DNA from: Clostridiales bacterium
GTDB taxonomy: Bacteria > Bacillota > Clostridia > Saccharofermentanales > Saccharofermentanaceae
Assembly: GCA_016930475.1 (NCBI GenBank)
Contig: JAFGGR010000175.1
Location: 1-8,779 of the forward strand
Direction: 5' to 3'
DNA length: 8,779 bases
Part shown: positions 1 through 6,786 of the stretch, one piece after another
Numbering within the stretch: position 1 is the stretch's first letter
Layout: every line of letters begins with the position of its first letter
Made by a program: the position numbers and the translations under genes
The notes under the pieces: generated by a model
The model's input: only the letters and a program-made list of their open reading frames with translations
Database searches by the model: none
What the model was told of the DNA's origin: nothing

Positions 1-2579
1 AGATTCATTGCCAAAAGATGGATGCCTTGCGCGGCAAGAACGCCGAAAACCAAAACGACGTTCTTTCGAATCGGAACCCGGAAGGCGGATACATTTTCAG
101 AACGACAATTGAAGACATGGAGGTTCTGAAGCAATACCATCAGCAAAAGAACCATATTGCGAGCGGAATATTCATTGGCACCCAGGACCCGAATGAGGTA
201 GAACCACAATCCGATCGCGATCGCCCCGATCGTAACGCCGGACAATAATGTTTGACGAATCATTTGGGCATTGAAAAGCTTCTCGTCGGTTCGCCTCGGT
301 TTCCGCTTCATGGCGCCGGGCTCGCCGCCTTCGTAGGCCAGTGCGATATCTTGAATACCGTTTGTAACCAGGTTTAACCAAAGAATTTGAGCCGCAATGA
401 GCGGAATCGCCAATCCCGAAAAAATGGCCGTTATAAACATGATGACCTCGGCCGCCCCGGTCGAAATCAGGAGATAGATTACTTTTCGAACGTTGTCATA
501 CGCAAAACGACCTTCCTCCACCCCCGAGACGATCGAGGAAAAATTGTCATCCGTTACGATCATGGATCCGGTTTCCTTTGCGACATCGGATCCCGAGCCC
601 ATCGCGACCCCGATATTTGCGCGCCGGAGTGCGGGGACGTCGTTGACTCCGTCTCCGGTGACCGCCACAAATTCGCCGCGATCGATAAGTGCGTCCACGA
701 TTTCCAGCTTCTGTGTCGGAGATACCCGGGCAAAAACCGTTGAGGTATCGACCAGACTGCGATATGCCTCGCCCTCCGGGTCACCCGCCTCCAGTAACTG
801 CGCACCGGTCACCACGTCCGTTTCCTCCCTGGCGATTTGCAGTTCGCGGGCAATCGCGAACGCCGTTAAGGGGTGGTCTCCCGTAATCATAATGATCCGA
901 ATACCCGCCTCCCGGCAATCCTGAACGGAGTCGATGACTTCCGTTCTCAGCGGATCAATGAAACCGACCAATCCCAGAAGGGTCATGCCGGAAAGGGTCT
1001 CATCTCCGTATTCCTTTTTCTTTCGAAAATCGTCACAGGTTCTTTCCGCCGCGGCGAGTACGCGGTACCCTTCTGCCGCCATTCTCTCGGCCTGTTCGAG
1101 TATCTCCCCGGAATGAAGTTTTCTTACTTTTCCTCCGACGTACATCTTGTCGCAAAAACCGAGTATCGTCTCTGCCGCGCCCTTTGCGCCGAGCATCACG
1201 CTTTCTCCGAATTGATAAAACGCCGCCGCATATTTTCGCTCGGACTCGTACGGAATTTGTGCCAGGATCTCATGCTTCGCCCGGAGCTCGTCCGGCAGGA
1301 TCGAGAGCTTCATTCCCAAAGCGATCAAGGCGACATCCATGGCGTCGCCGTAATGAATCCATTGGTCTTCCTCTTGGAAAAGCGATCCTTCATTGGCTAA
1401 AAGGGTCGTTCTGGACAAGGCACGCATCTGCTCCAGCGTCGCATCGTCCAACGACCGGCCTTCCGGTCCGGTAACAGCGCCGTCGGGATTGTAGCCTTGG
1501 CCGGAGATGTACGCCATTTCTCCGTTTGGCAGTGCAATTCTCCGAACCGTTTGCTGGTTGACCGTAAGTGTTCCGGTTTTGTCGCTCGCGATCACCGTAC
1601 AACTCCCCAGACTCTCCACGGCGGTCAGTTTGCGAACCACAACATTTCTTTTCGACATTCTGGAAACCGCTACAGAGAGCGCGACCGTCATCGCGACCGG
1701 CAACCCCTCCGGAATAGCGGAAACGGCCAATGCGACGACAAATAAGAAAATCTGCTCTGCCTCATTTCCCTGAAGACCCAAAACAACAGCCAAAAAAACG
1801 CTGACCACAATAACGATGACACCGATTTGGCGGGTGAATTTTTCCATACGCACGACCAACGGCGGCTTTCCGCTTTCCGTGCTCTGTACCTGGCCCGCAA
1901 TCATGCCCACCTGCGTACTCGTTCCGGTTTCAACGACGATCCCCAGTCCGCGTCCCGTTACGACCGCTGAGCCGGCAAACGCCATATTCTTCCGGTCGCT
2001 GACCACCGTAGCTTCCGGTATCGCCTCGATGCTTTTATTGGCCGCATTGGATTCTCCCGTCAAGAAACTCTCGTCGATCGCCAGATTGTCCTCTTCCAGG
2101 AGGCGCAAATCCGCGGGCACCTTCATCCCGGACTCCAGCAGTACAATATCTCCCGGGACCAATTCCTCGGATATCAGCTCGCGTTCTCTTCCGGATCGGC
2201 GGACACGCGCGATAATTTTCATCATCTTCTGAAGACCGGCAGCACTTTTTTCCGCACTGTATTCCTGATATGTCCCCAGTACGCTGTTCAGGAGTATGAT
2301 CGCCATTATGAATATAACGTCAACAAACTCACCGGCAATCAGGGCAAAGACGGCCGCTGCGAGCAAAATATAAATGAGGGGATTCTTAAGTTGGCGAAGA
2401 AAAACGATCAGTACCCCGGGCGGCTCCGAGACAGGCAACGCATTCGGCCCGATTTCCGCCAACCTTCTCTGCGCTTCCGTCGTTGAAAGTCCCTTTATAT
2501 CCGAATCAATTTTTCCGAAAATCCGCTCGGCTTCCAGCGAGTGCCATGCCACTGCCGGAGACCGTTGTTTATCCTTCAT
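1..2579 (-). CDS. P-type cation-transporting ATPase (P2, Ca2+-pump-like), C-terminus cut by window edge
   Basis: ATP-driven membrane cation pump; 859 residues are visible and probably only the end of TM9 and TM10 are missing. I translated it by hand on the minus strand and it stays open to base 1. It starts at ATG 2579-2577 behind GGAGGT. Seen in order: cation-ATPase N-terminal domain (about 10-50), TM1/TM2 (about 68-103), actuator TGES (174-177), TM4 IPEGLP (289-294, E291), phosphorylation motif DKTGTLT (D333), nucleotide-binding KGAAE (K466; the family usually has KGAPE), TGDHPLT (566-572), hinge TGDGVNDVPAL (641-651), TM5 with E711, TM6 NLVTNGIQD (736-744), TM7 and TM8 ending HVFNCRSE. The layout matches SERCA/PacL/PMR1-type pumps. 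SERCA has NLVTD in TM6, with Asp as a Ca2+ ligand; here it is Asn740, so the ion (Ca2+, Mn2+, Na+ or other) is not settled. It is monocistronic as far as seen. Confidence 0.95.
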   Translation of the reverse strand, partial: MKDKQRSPAVAWHSLEAERIFGKIDSDIKGLSTTEAQRRLAEIGPNALPVSEPPGVLIVFLRQLKNPLIYILLAAAVFALIAGEFVDVIFIMAIILLNSVLGTYQEYSAEKSAAGLQKMMKIIARVRRSGRERELISEELVPGDIVLLESGMKVPADLRLLEEDNLAIDESFLTGESNAANKSIEAIPEATVVSDRKNMAFAGSAVVTGRGLGIVVETGTSTQVGMIAGQVQSTESGKPPLVVRMEKFTRQIGVIVIVVSVFLAVVLGLQGNEAEQIFLFVVALAVSAIPEGLPVAMTVALSVAVSRMSKRNVVVRKLTAVESLGSCTVIASDKTGTLTVNQQTVRRIALPNGEMAYISGQGYNPDGAVTGPEGRSLDDATLEQMRALSRTTLLANEGSLFQEEDQWIHYGDAMDVALIALGMKLSILPDELRAKHEILAQIPYESERKYAAAFYQFGESVMLGAKGAAETILGFCDKMYVGGKVRKLHSGEILEQAERMAAEGYRVLAAAERTCDDFRKKKEYGDETLSGMTLLGLVGFIDPLRTEVIDSVQDCREAGIRIIMITGDHPLTAFAIARELQIAREETDVVTGAQLLEAGDPEGEAYRSLVDTSTVFARVSPTQKLEIVDALIDRGEFVAVTGDGVNDVPALRRANIGVAMGSGSDVAKETGSMIVTDDNFSSIVSGVEEGRFAYDNVRKVIYLLISTGAAEVIMFITAIFSGLAIPLIAAQILWLNLVTNGIQDIALAYEGGEPGAMKRKPRRTDEKLFNAQMIRQTLLSGVTIGAIAIGLWFYLIRVLGANEYSARNMVLLLMVLLQNLHVFNCRSENVSAFRVPIRKNVVLVFGVLAAQGIHLLAMN

Positions 2580-2584
2580 GTAAC

Positions 2585-2590
2585 ACCTCC
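2585..2590 (-). promoter_or_regulatory. Ribosome binding site of the P-type ATPase
   Basis: GGAGGT on the minus strand, five bases before ATG 2579. It fixes the start, since no other in-frame start nearby has such a site. Confidence 0.8.
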
Positions 2591-2633
2591 AAGTGTCTCT
2601 TACGCGTTTCGCCGGGGGGTTCTATGTCCTAAT

Positions 2634-2642
2634 ATTATATCA
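2634..2642 (-). promoter_or_regulatory. Extended -10 promoter of the P-type ATPase gene
   Basis: The minus strand reads TGATATAAT: a perfect TATAAT (2639-2634) preceded by the TG of an extended -10 element. No good TTGACA lies 16-18 bases upstream; that stretch is the T-tract of the preceding terminator. An extended -10 can make up for a poor -35. The predicted transcript would start near 2627, giving a leader of about 45-50 bases. Confidence 0.6.
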
Positions 2643-2656
2643 CGCGAGGTCTAAAC

Positions 2657-2686
2657 AAAAAGCAACCCGCTTTCGTGAGTTGCTTT
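2657..2686 (-). terminator. Rho-independent terminator of the lipoprotein gene
   Basis: On the minus strand an 8-bp perfect stem, AAAGCAAC (2686-2679) pairing with GTTGCTTT (2666-2659), closes a 12-base loop. The T-run at the end of its 3' arm continues to 2657 (5 Ts in all). It lies about 30 bases past the lipoprotein stop and just before the ATPase promoter, so the two minus-strand genes are probably separate transcription units. Confidence 0.8.
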
Positions 2687-2714
2687 CCGGAAACACCGGT
2701 TATCACTTCGTGTT

Positions 2715-4640
2715 CTACTTATACCCGATCGCCTTAAATCCGAGCACCTGGACCAAGTCGCAGTCAACGACATATGCCGGCCCGCTTCCGTCTCCCCAAG
2801 GATCGGTCAGGTACTGTTCCCATTCTTCGGCGGTGAAGTATGTGATCAATAAATCCATCTCATTATCGCCTCCATAGAAAGGCAGTAACGTGGTCTCGAC
2901 CAGATAATACTCTCCGGATCTGTACCCGGTCTCAACGGCAACCTGCGCGTGCCCCGGAATGAAAAGGATCATCGCGTGCATTTCCGCGGATTGTACCGCG
3001 GACGCGAAAAGGATCGCGGTCTCGATACAGATCCCCGACCCGCTCGACAGAACTTTGTCCGGAAACAACACTCGTTGGTTGATACCCTCGGACATCGAAA
3101 ACGCACCCATGTTGTAGCGGACTCCGTAATCGCTGATCGCCCCTTGGATCGCCATGATCTGGACATACGTGTTCAAAGCGGGATCATCAAAAAGTCCGTA
3201 ATCCTGATAGCCGATCAGAGAATTGATCTGTCCTTCCGACCACGTGTCGATCCACGAGATCGCATTTCTTCTGAGAGTCAGTATCGACTCGGATTCGGGG
3301 GTCAACCAAGCAAGCACATTGTCACGGCTGGTCACTCCGAACTCGTCGTCGTGCAGCATAAAATCGTAAACGCTCATCAAATCGATGGTTTTGGTGTCCT
3401 CCAAAACCGATCGGTCGTTGTCCAGATCCTCGATGGTGATTCGAAGTTGGGCATCCTTGGCGCTCTCCAGGTTGAGATTGTCGGTCAGAAGAGGCGGCTT
3501 GATCAACAACTTGGTGACCTGCTCGTTGATCGCGATCTTCTGCTGATATGGTTGTGTCAGTCCCGGAATCTCAATGGTCATCATCACATTCACGGTGCCG
3601 TGGTCCGTCGTGGCCGTGAGATTGACGATCGAATCCATTGAAGAGTAAAGGCTGGGATAAATGGTCTGCGCGTAATCATAATCCACTTCGACTTCCGGCA
3701 GATCGGTCAAGTAAGAAAACCGAACTTCAGGAATCTTCTTGGTGGTCTTGCTCAGCGCATCACAGTTCTCGTAAATTTCCTCCTTCAGCGTGAGAATATG
3801 TCCGCTCAGGCGTTCCCCGACCTTGATGTATTGAAGATCGAAAAGCTTGAACAGTTCAACCTCGAACTGAATCACATCCACGTTTTGCCGCATGAGCAAT
3901 TGATCCCCGGAAGAAATTCGAAGCGGGTCATAAAGAATCAGACCGTCGTACCATGCCTCGAGCATCGTCGAATATACGCCCATTTTCCGAATGTAGATAT
4001 CCATGGTCTCTTTCAGGTACGGAGGGCAGGAATCGAGCGCCTTGAAATTTGCGATGGTCTGGTCGATTGCCATGTACAGATCCTCGATCATCAGGTAAAC
4101 ATCGTCCCCGTAAGCGGTATCATCAAAGTTGTATATCGGGAGCGTCGCTTCGGTCTGGTCGAGGTAAAGGGTGACAACACCCTGAAGATCCGTAAGGCAG
4201 GAATCAAGTTGTCCGAGATAAACGCCCACGGCATCATATACCAACACGGCTTGCTCGGCTTTCGGCGCCTTGATTTCCGAGTAATCGTCCGACAGTGACT
4301 CGACTTTTGTGATCAACTCGTCGATCGTCGTTTGATTATTCTGGATCGTGGTATTGAAATCCGTCGAGTCGTAAACATAGTTGTTTTCGACCGACTTGGC
4401 GTATTCGGTGACAAATACGCCGGACACTTCGATCTGATGATCGATCAGTTTGAGCAGTGCGTCACTGATTGCGTCGGATTCGATGACGATATCCTCGGCG
4501 GCGGAAACCGCGTCTTTGTCTCGATCCGATAAGGTCACTTTCGGCTCGGTCGTTTCATTCCTGTTATCAAGCAATCCGCACCCGCTCAAAGTCGACACGA
4601 GTAGTATGATGGCGATAAGAAATGCTTGCATTCTTTTCAT
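2715..4640 (-). CDS. Lipoprotein with C-terminal transglutaminase-like domain
   Basis: Predicted secreted, membrane-anchored lipoprotein of 641 residues; function unknown. The N-terminus has Lys/Arg, a hydrophobic stretch and the lipobox LSGC, giving lipidated Cys21. Residues about 40-300 look helical and acidic, about 320-420 beta-rich. The C-terminal part carries GICIETA (Cys538), PGHAQVAVE (His564) and YYLVETT (Glu582), the order and spacing of the Cys-His-acid triad of the transglutaminase-like (papain-like) fold, with Glu in place of the usual Asp. Such domains can be cysteine proteases, amidases or cross-linking enzymes; which applies here is not visible. The start is ATG 4640 because GGAG lies seven bases upstream; an in-frame GTG at 4658 would add six residues but lacks a good site. 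It ends in TAG followed by a terminator. It is divergent from the hydrogenase operon, with no evident functional tie to it. Confidence 0.9.
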   Translation of the reverse strand: MKRMQAFLIAIILLVSTLSGCGLLDNRNETTEPKVTLSDRDKDAVSAAEDIVIESDAISDALLKLIDHQIEVSGVFVTEYAKSVENNYVYDSTDFNTTIQNNQTTIDELITKVESLSDDYSEIKAPKAEQAVLVYDAVGVYLGQLDSCLTDLQGVVTLYLDQTEATLPIYNFDDTAYGDDVYLMIEDLYMAIDQTIANFKALDSCPPYLKETMDIYIRKMGVYSTMLEAWYDGLILYDPLRISSGDQLLMRQNVDVIQFEVELFKLFDLQYIKVGERLSGHILTLKEEIYENCDALSKTTKKIPEVRFSYLTDLPEVEVDYDYAQTIYPSLYSSMDSIVNLTATTDHGTVNVMMTIEIPGLTQPYQQKIAINEQVTKLLIKPPLLTDNLNLESAKDAQLRITIEDLDNDRSVLEDTKTIDLMSVYDFMLHDDEFGVTSRDNVLAWLTPESESILTLRRNAISWIDTWSEGQINSLIGYQDYGLFDDPALNTYVQIMAIQGAISDYGVRYNMGAFSMSEGINQRVLFPDKVLSSGSGICIETAILFASAVQSAEMHAMILFIPGHAQVAVETGYRSGEYYLVETTLLPFYGGDNEMDLLITYFTAEEWEQYLTDPWGDGSGPAYVVDCDLVQVLGFKAIGYK

Positions 4641-4647
4641 GGCGAGT

Positions 4648-4651
4648 CTCC
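4648..4651 (-). promoter_or_regulatory. Ribosome binding site deciding the lipoprotein start
   Basis: GGAG on the minus strand (within CGGAGA), seven bases before ATG 4640. It lies inside the six-codon extension that a GTG start at 4658 would translate, so it favours ATG 4640. Confidence 0.65.
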
Positions 4652-4731
4652 GTTTCACTCATTATTGTCCGCCGACCGCCGGGATACGACGGATCAGCGG
4701 ATGCGCCCATTTATCGGACATACCCTTTTTC

Positions 4732-4760
4732 ATTATACAGCGAAAGTGCGATTTCTTTTC
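4732..4760 (-). promoter_or_regulatory. Putative promoter of the lipoprotein gene
   Basis: A perfect TATAAT at 4737-4732 on the minus strand. With a 17-base spacer the -35 would be GAAAAG (4760-4755), a poor match that lies inside the 12-bp palindrome CTTTTCGAAAAG (4755-4766). The leader would be about 85 bases. A weak -35 under a palindrome fits regulated transcription, but no regulator is identified. Confidence 0.5.
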
Positions 4761-4992
4761 GAAAAGATTGAAGAGTCCGTCTCTTTCTGATCGAAAAGCC
4801 GCACAACCGTATCGGAACAGGAAGTTCGCTTTTCAAAACGAAATGGAGGCCGGTTTTTCGAGAAATATCTGTTTCTTTACCGTGATCATTCGTCAAATCC
4901 CTTGAAAACAGGACGTTATGAACATATTCCCGATTGAGGCTGTTTATTTTGAAACGAAGCGAAAATTCTACGTAAATCCTTCCATATTTTCC

Positions 4993-5022
4993 TTGACATA
5001 CGTTACAGATTCCTACATTAAT
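4993..5022 (+). promoter_or_regulatory. Promoter of the hydCBA operon
   Basis: Perfect -35 TTGACA at 4993-4998. The best -10 candidate is ATTAAT at 5017-5022 (18-base spacer, four of six consensus matches); CATTAA one base earlier gives a 17-base spacer. The start of transcription would be near 5029, about 26 bases before the hydC ATG. It is flanked by inverted arms CTTCCAT (4979-4985) and ATGGAAG (5021-5027), which could form an operator. Confidence 0.6.
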
Positions 5023-5040
5023 GGAAGAGAAAATATCTTA

Positions 5041-5046
5041 AGGAGG
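5041..5046 (+). promoter_or_regulatory. Ribosome binding site of hydC
   Basis: AGGAGG eight bases before ATG 5055; a near-perfect anti-16S match. Confidence 0.85.
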
Positions 5047-5054
5047 CCACCTGC

Positions 5055-5510
5055 ATGCAAATTGATGAACTGATTCAGAAGCATGGGAAAGCACCGGAAA
5101 AACTCTTGTCGATCCTTTTGGAGTTTCAGAAGAGTAACGGAGACAATTCCCTATCGGACGACAACATTCGCGCTGTCGCAGGAGCAATGGAGCTTCCGGT
5201 CAGCAGAGTGTGCAGTGTCGTTGAATTCTATTCTCTCCTCTCGCGCAAGAAGCGCGGAAAACACATCATTCAGATGTGCGGCGACGTTCCCTGCTACATC
5301 AACGGATCCGTCAACCTCAAAGAAGCGCTCGAGAAAGAGCTCGGAATCGCTTTCGGCGAGACGACCGACGACGGATTGTTCACCTTGGAATATACCAGCT
5401 GCCTCGGGTATTGCGAGCAGTCGCCCGCAATGCGCATCGACGAGGATATGTACGGACGGGTCACACCGGATGCCCTTCCGGCCATTTTAGAAAAATACAG
5501 GAGTCTTTGA
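5055..5510 (+). CDS. hydC: NAD(H)-linked [FeFe]-hydrogenase subunit, NuoE-like [2Fe-2S] protein
   Basis: Small electron-transfer subunit of a trimeric hydrogenase (homologous to HydC, HndA and NuoE), 151 residues, close to the usual 150-165. A helical N-terminal half (about 1-65) precedes a thioredoxin-like ferredoxin domain. Cys75 and Cys80 (MCGDVPC) with Cys116 and Cys120 (CLGYC) give the CX4C...CX3C pattern that binds the [2Fe-2S] cluster of this family. By homology it docks on the NuoF-like subunit and passes or parks electrons near FMN in the cytoplasm. It is the first gene of a three-gene operon; its TGA ends two bases before hydB starts, so translation is probably coupled. No signal peptide or membrane segment. 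Confidence 0.95.
   Translation: MQIDELIQKHGKAPEKLLSILLEFQKSNGDNSLSDDNIRAVAGAMELPVSRVCSVVEFYSLLSRKKRGKHIIQMCGDVPCYINGSVNLKEALEKELGIAFGETTDDGLFTLEYTSCLGYCEQSPAMRIDEDMYGRVTPDALPAILEKYRSL
5499..5503 (+). promoter_or_regulatory. Ribosome binding site of hydB, inside the hydC end
   Basis: AGGAG nine bases before ATG 5513, within the last codons of hydC. It supports this start over a much longer open frame that reaches back to 5276 through hydC in another frame. Confidence 0.7.
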
Positions 5511-5512
5511 AT

Positions 5513-6772
5513 ATGCAGAATAAATCATTAACCCTGGAATGGGTCAGCCGTCATTACGATAAGATCGATCCTCTTTCGATCGACGAATACATCAACGCGG
5601 GCGGATACGAGTCACTGAAGAAAGCACTCGGCATGAGCGGAGACGCGATCATTTCGGAGGTCAAGGCTTCCGGCTTGCGCGGGCGCGGCGGTGCCGCTTT
5701 CCCGACCGGGCTCAAGCTCGCCGGGGTCAAGAAGTCCGCCGGCGACATTAAGTACCTGATCTGTAACGCCGACGAGGGCGAGCCCGGCAACTTCAAAGAT
5801 CGCTATCAGATGGAGAAGGACCCGCACTCCATGATCGAAGGAATGATCATTGCCGCCTTTGCGGTCGGAGCCGCGAAAGGCTATATCTTTATCCGCGGAG
5901 AATACGACCGTTCCATCGACACCGTGAAAAAAGCCTTGCAGCAAGCACGCGAGAAGGGTCTTCTCGGTGAAAATATTTTGGGATCCGGCTTCTCCTATGA
6001 CATGGAGGTCCTGACCGGCGGCGGTTCTTATGTCTGCGGTGAAGAATTTTCACTGATCGAGTGCCTCGAGGGCAAAGCCGGTCACTCAAACTACAAACCT
6101 CCTTTCCCGACCGAGCAGGGTCTTTTCGGGAAACCGACGCTCCTGAGCAATGTTGAAACCTTTGTCAATATCCTTCTGATCATGGATAAGGGCGCCGAGG
6201 AATTCTCCAAGACCGGTACCGAGGGATCCAAGGGAACAAAGATGATCAGTCTCTGCGGAAACGTAAATCGTCCCGGCCTTTACGAGGTGCCTTACGGAGT
6301 GACGATCCGCGATATCATATTCGAGCTTGGCGGCGGGGTGCCCGAAGGCCGCGCGATCAAAATGGTCCAGCTCGGCGGAGAATCCGGGCCGTGTATCCCG
6401 GAAAGCGAGTTGGATATGCCGCTCGACTATAAGGCGATGAACGAAAAGGGCCTTTCCTTCGGATCCGGAGCCGTGATCGTCATGGATGAGCGGATCGACA
6501 TTCTGGATATTTTAAAAAAGATCGCGAAGTTCTTCCTTCACGAGTCCTGCGGAAAATGCACCCCGTGTCGTGATGGCAATCCTCATGTTCTGATCCTGCT
6601 CAAGCGTTTTGAGTCCGGATCGGCAACCGAGAGGGATCTTGCCGCGCTCACATCCTTGAGTGACACCATGTGCCTTGCTTCGACCTGCGGACTCGGGCAG
6701 GCGGCGACCACCGCCATCCGTTCCGTCATGAAATATTTCCCCGAAACATTCGCAACCGTTTCCGATCAGTAA
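5513..6772 (+). CDS. hydB: NAD(H)-linked [FeFe]-hydrogenase subunit, NuoF-like FMN/[4Fe-4S] protein (short form)
   Basis: NAD(H)-oxidoreductase subunit that binds FMN and NAD(H) and hands electrons to the hydrogenase. 419 residues. Seen: glycine-rich GLRGRGGAAFPTG (54-66), CNADEGEPGNFKDR (84-97), IRGEY (127-131), CGEE (175-178), KPPFP (195-199), SNVET (212-216), and the [4Fe-4S] ligands Cys346, Cys349, Cys352 (SCGKCTPC) with Cys392 about 40 residues later, as in NuoF. It is a NuoF core only: electron-bifurcating HydB proteins are about 600 residues, with an N-terminal [2Fe-2S] domain and a C-terminal ferredoxin domain, both absent here. The usual GEETAL...NPRxKPPFP region reads GEEFSLIECLEG...HSNYKPPFP, so several normally conserved residues differ. 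Middle gene of the operon, 14 bases before hydA. The name hydB follows the Thermotoga nomenclature. Confidence 0.93.
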   Translation: MQNKSLTLEWVSRHYDKIDPLSIDEYINAGGYESLKKALGMSGDAIISEVKASGLRGRGGAAFPTGLKLAGVKKSAGDIKYLICNADEGEPGNFKDRYQMEKDPHSMIEGMIIAAFAVGAAKGYIFIRGEYDRSIDTVKKALQQAREKGLLGENILGSGFSYDMEVLTGGGSYVCGEEFSLIECLEGKAGHSNYKPPFPTEQGLFGKPTLLSNVETFVNILLIMDKGAEEFSKTGTEGSKGTKMISLCGNVNRPGLYEVPYGVTIRDIIFELGGGVPEGRAIKMVQLGGESGPCIPESELDMPLDYKAMNEKGLSFGSGAVIVMDERIDILDILKKIAKFFLHESCGKCTPCRDGNPHVLILLKRFESGSATERDLAALTSLSDTMCLASTCGLGQAATTAIRSVMKYFPETFATVSDQ

Positions 6773-6773
6773 A

Positions 6774-6779
6774 GGGAGG
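6774..6779 (+). promoter_or_regulatory. Ribosome binding site of hydA
   Basis: GGGAGG in the 14-base gap after the hydB stop, seven bases before ATG 6787. It decides this start over an upstream in-frame start inside hydB. Confidence 0.8.
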
Positions 6780-6786
6780 ACAAACG

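Larger units (their letters stand above)
4659..5054. other. Divergent intergenic region between lipoprotein and hydrogenase operon
   Basis: About 400 bases without a convincing gene. It holds the leftward TATAAT promoter near 4732-4737, a palindrome at 4755-4766, and the rightward TTGACA promoter near 4993-5022. The stretch 4767-4975 shows nothing I can name. A small minus-strand reading frame (4711-4896) begins with TTG, lacks a properly spaced ribosome binding site and overlaps the promoter, so I do not count it as a gene. No clear Rex, FNR or riboswitch signature is visible. Confidence 0.6.

Noticed and set aside
387..1773. Several plus-strand open frames opposite the ATPase gene
   Set aside because: They are antisense to a well-conserved P-type ATPase with all its catalytic motifs and have biased, low-complexity composition.
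2949..4298. Plus-strand open frames of 230 and 166 residues opposite the lipoprotein gene
   Set aside because: The minus-strand frame has a signal peptide, lipobox, ribosome binding site, terminator and catalytic motifs; the opposite frames have none of these.
4641..4658. Alternative GTG start of the lipoprotein at 4658
   Set aside because: The GGAG for ATG 4640 lies inside this extension, and the GTG itself has only a weak, badly placed purine stretch upstream.
4711..4896. Small minus-strand reading frame of 61 residues in the intergenic region
   Set aside because: It starts with TTG, has no properly spaced ribosome binding site, runs across the likely lipoprotein promoter, and shows no recognisable motif.
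4659..5054. Rex or FNR operator controlling the hydrogenase operon
   Set aside because: Both were plausible for a fermentative hydrogenase, but I found no TTGTTAANNNNTTAACAA-like or TTGATNNNNATCAA-like site.
5276..5512. Longer open frame that would extend hydB upstream by 79 codons
   Set aside because: It overlaps hydC in another frame, reads as Arg-rich nonsense, does not resemble the N-terminal [2Fe-2S] domain of long HydB proteins, and has no ribosome binding site. The ATG at 5513 has one.
6670..6786. Upstream extension of hydA into hydB
   Set aside because: HydA homology begins exactly at ATG 6787 behind GGGAGG, and the [2Fe-2S] cysteines then fall at CpI-like positions.
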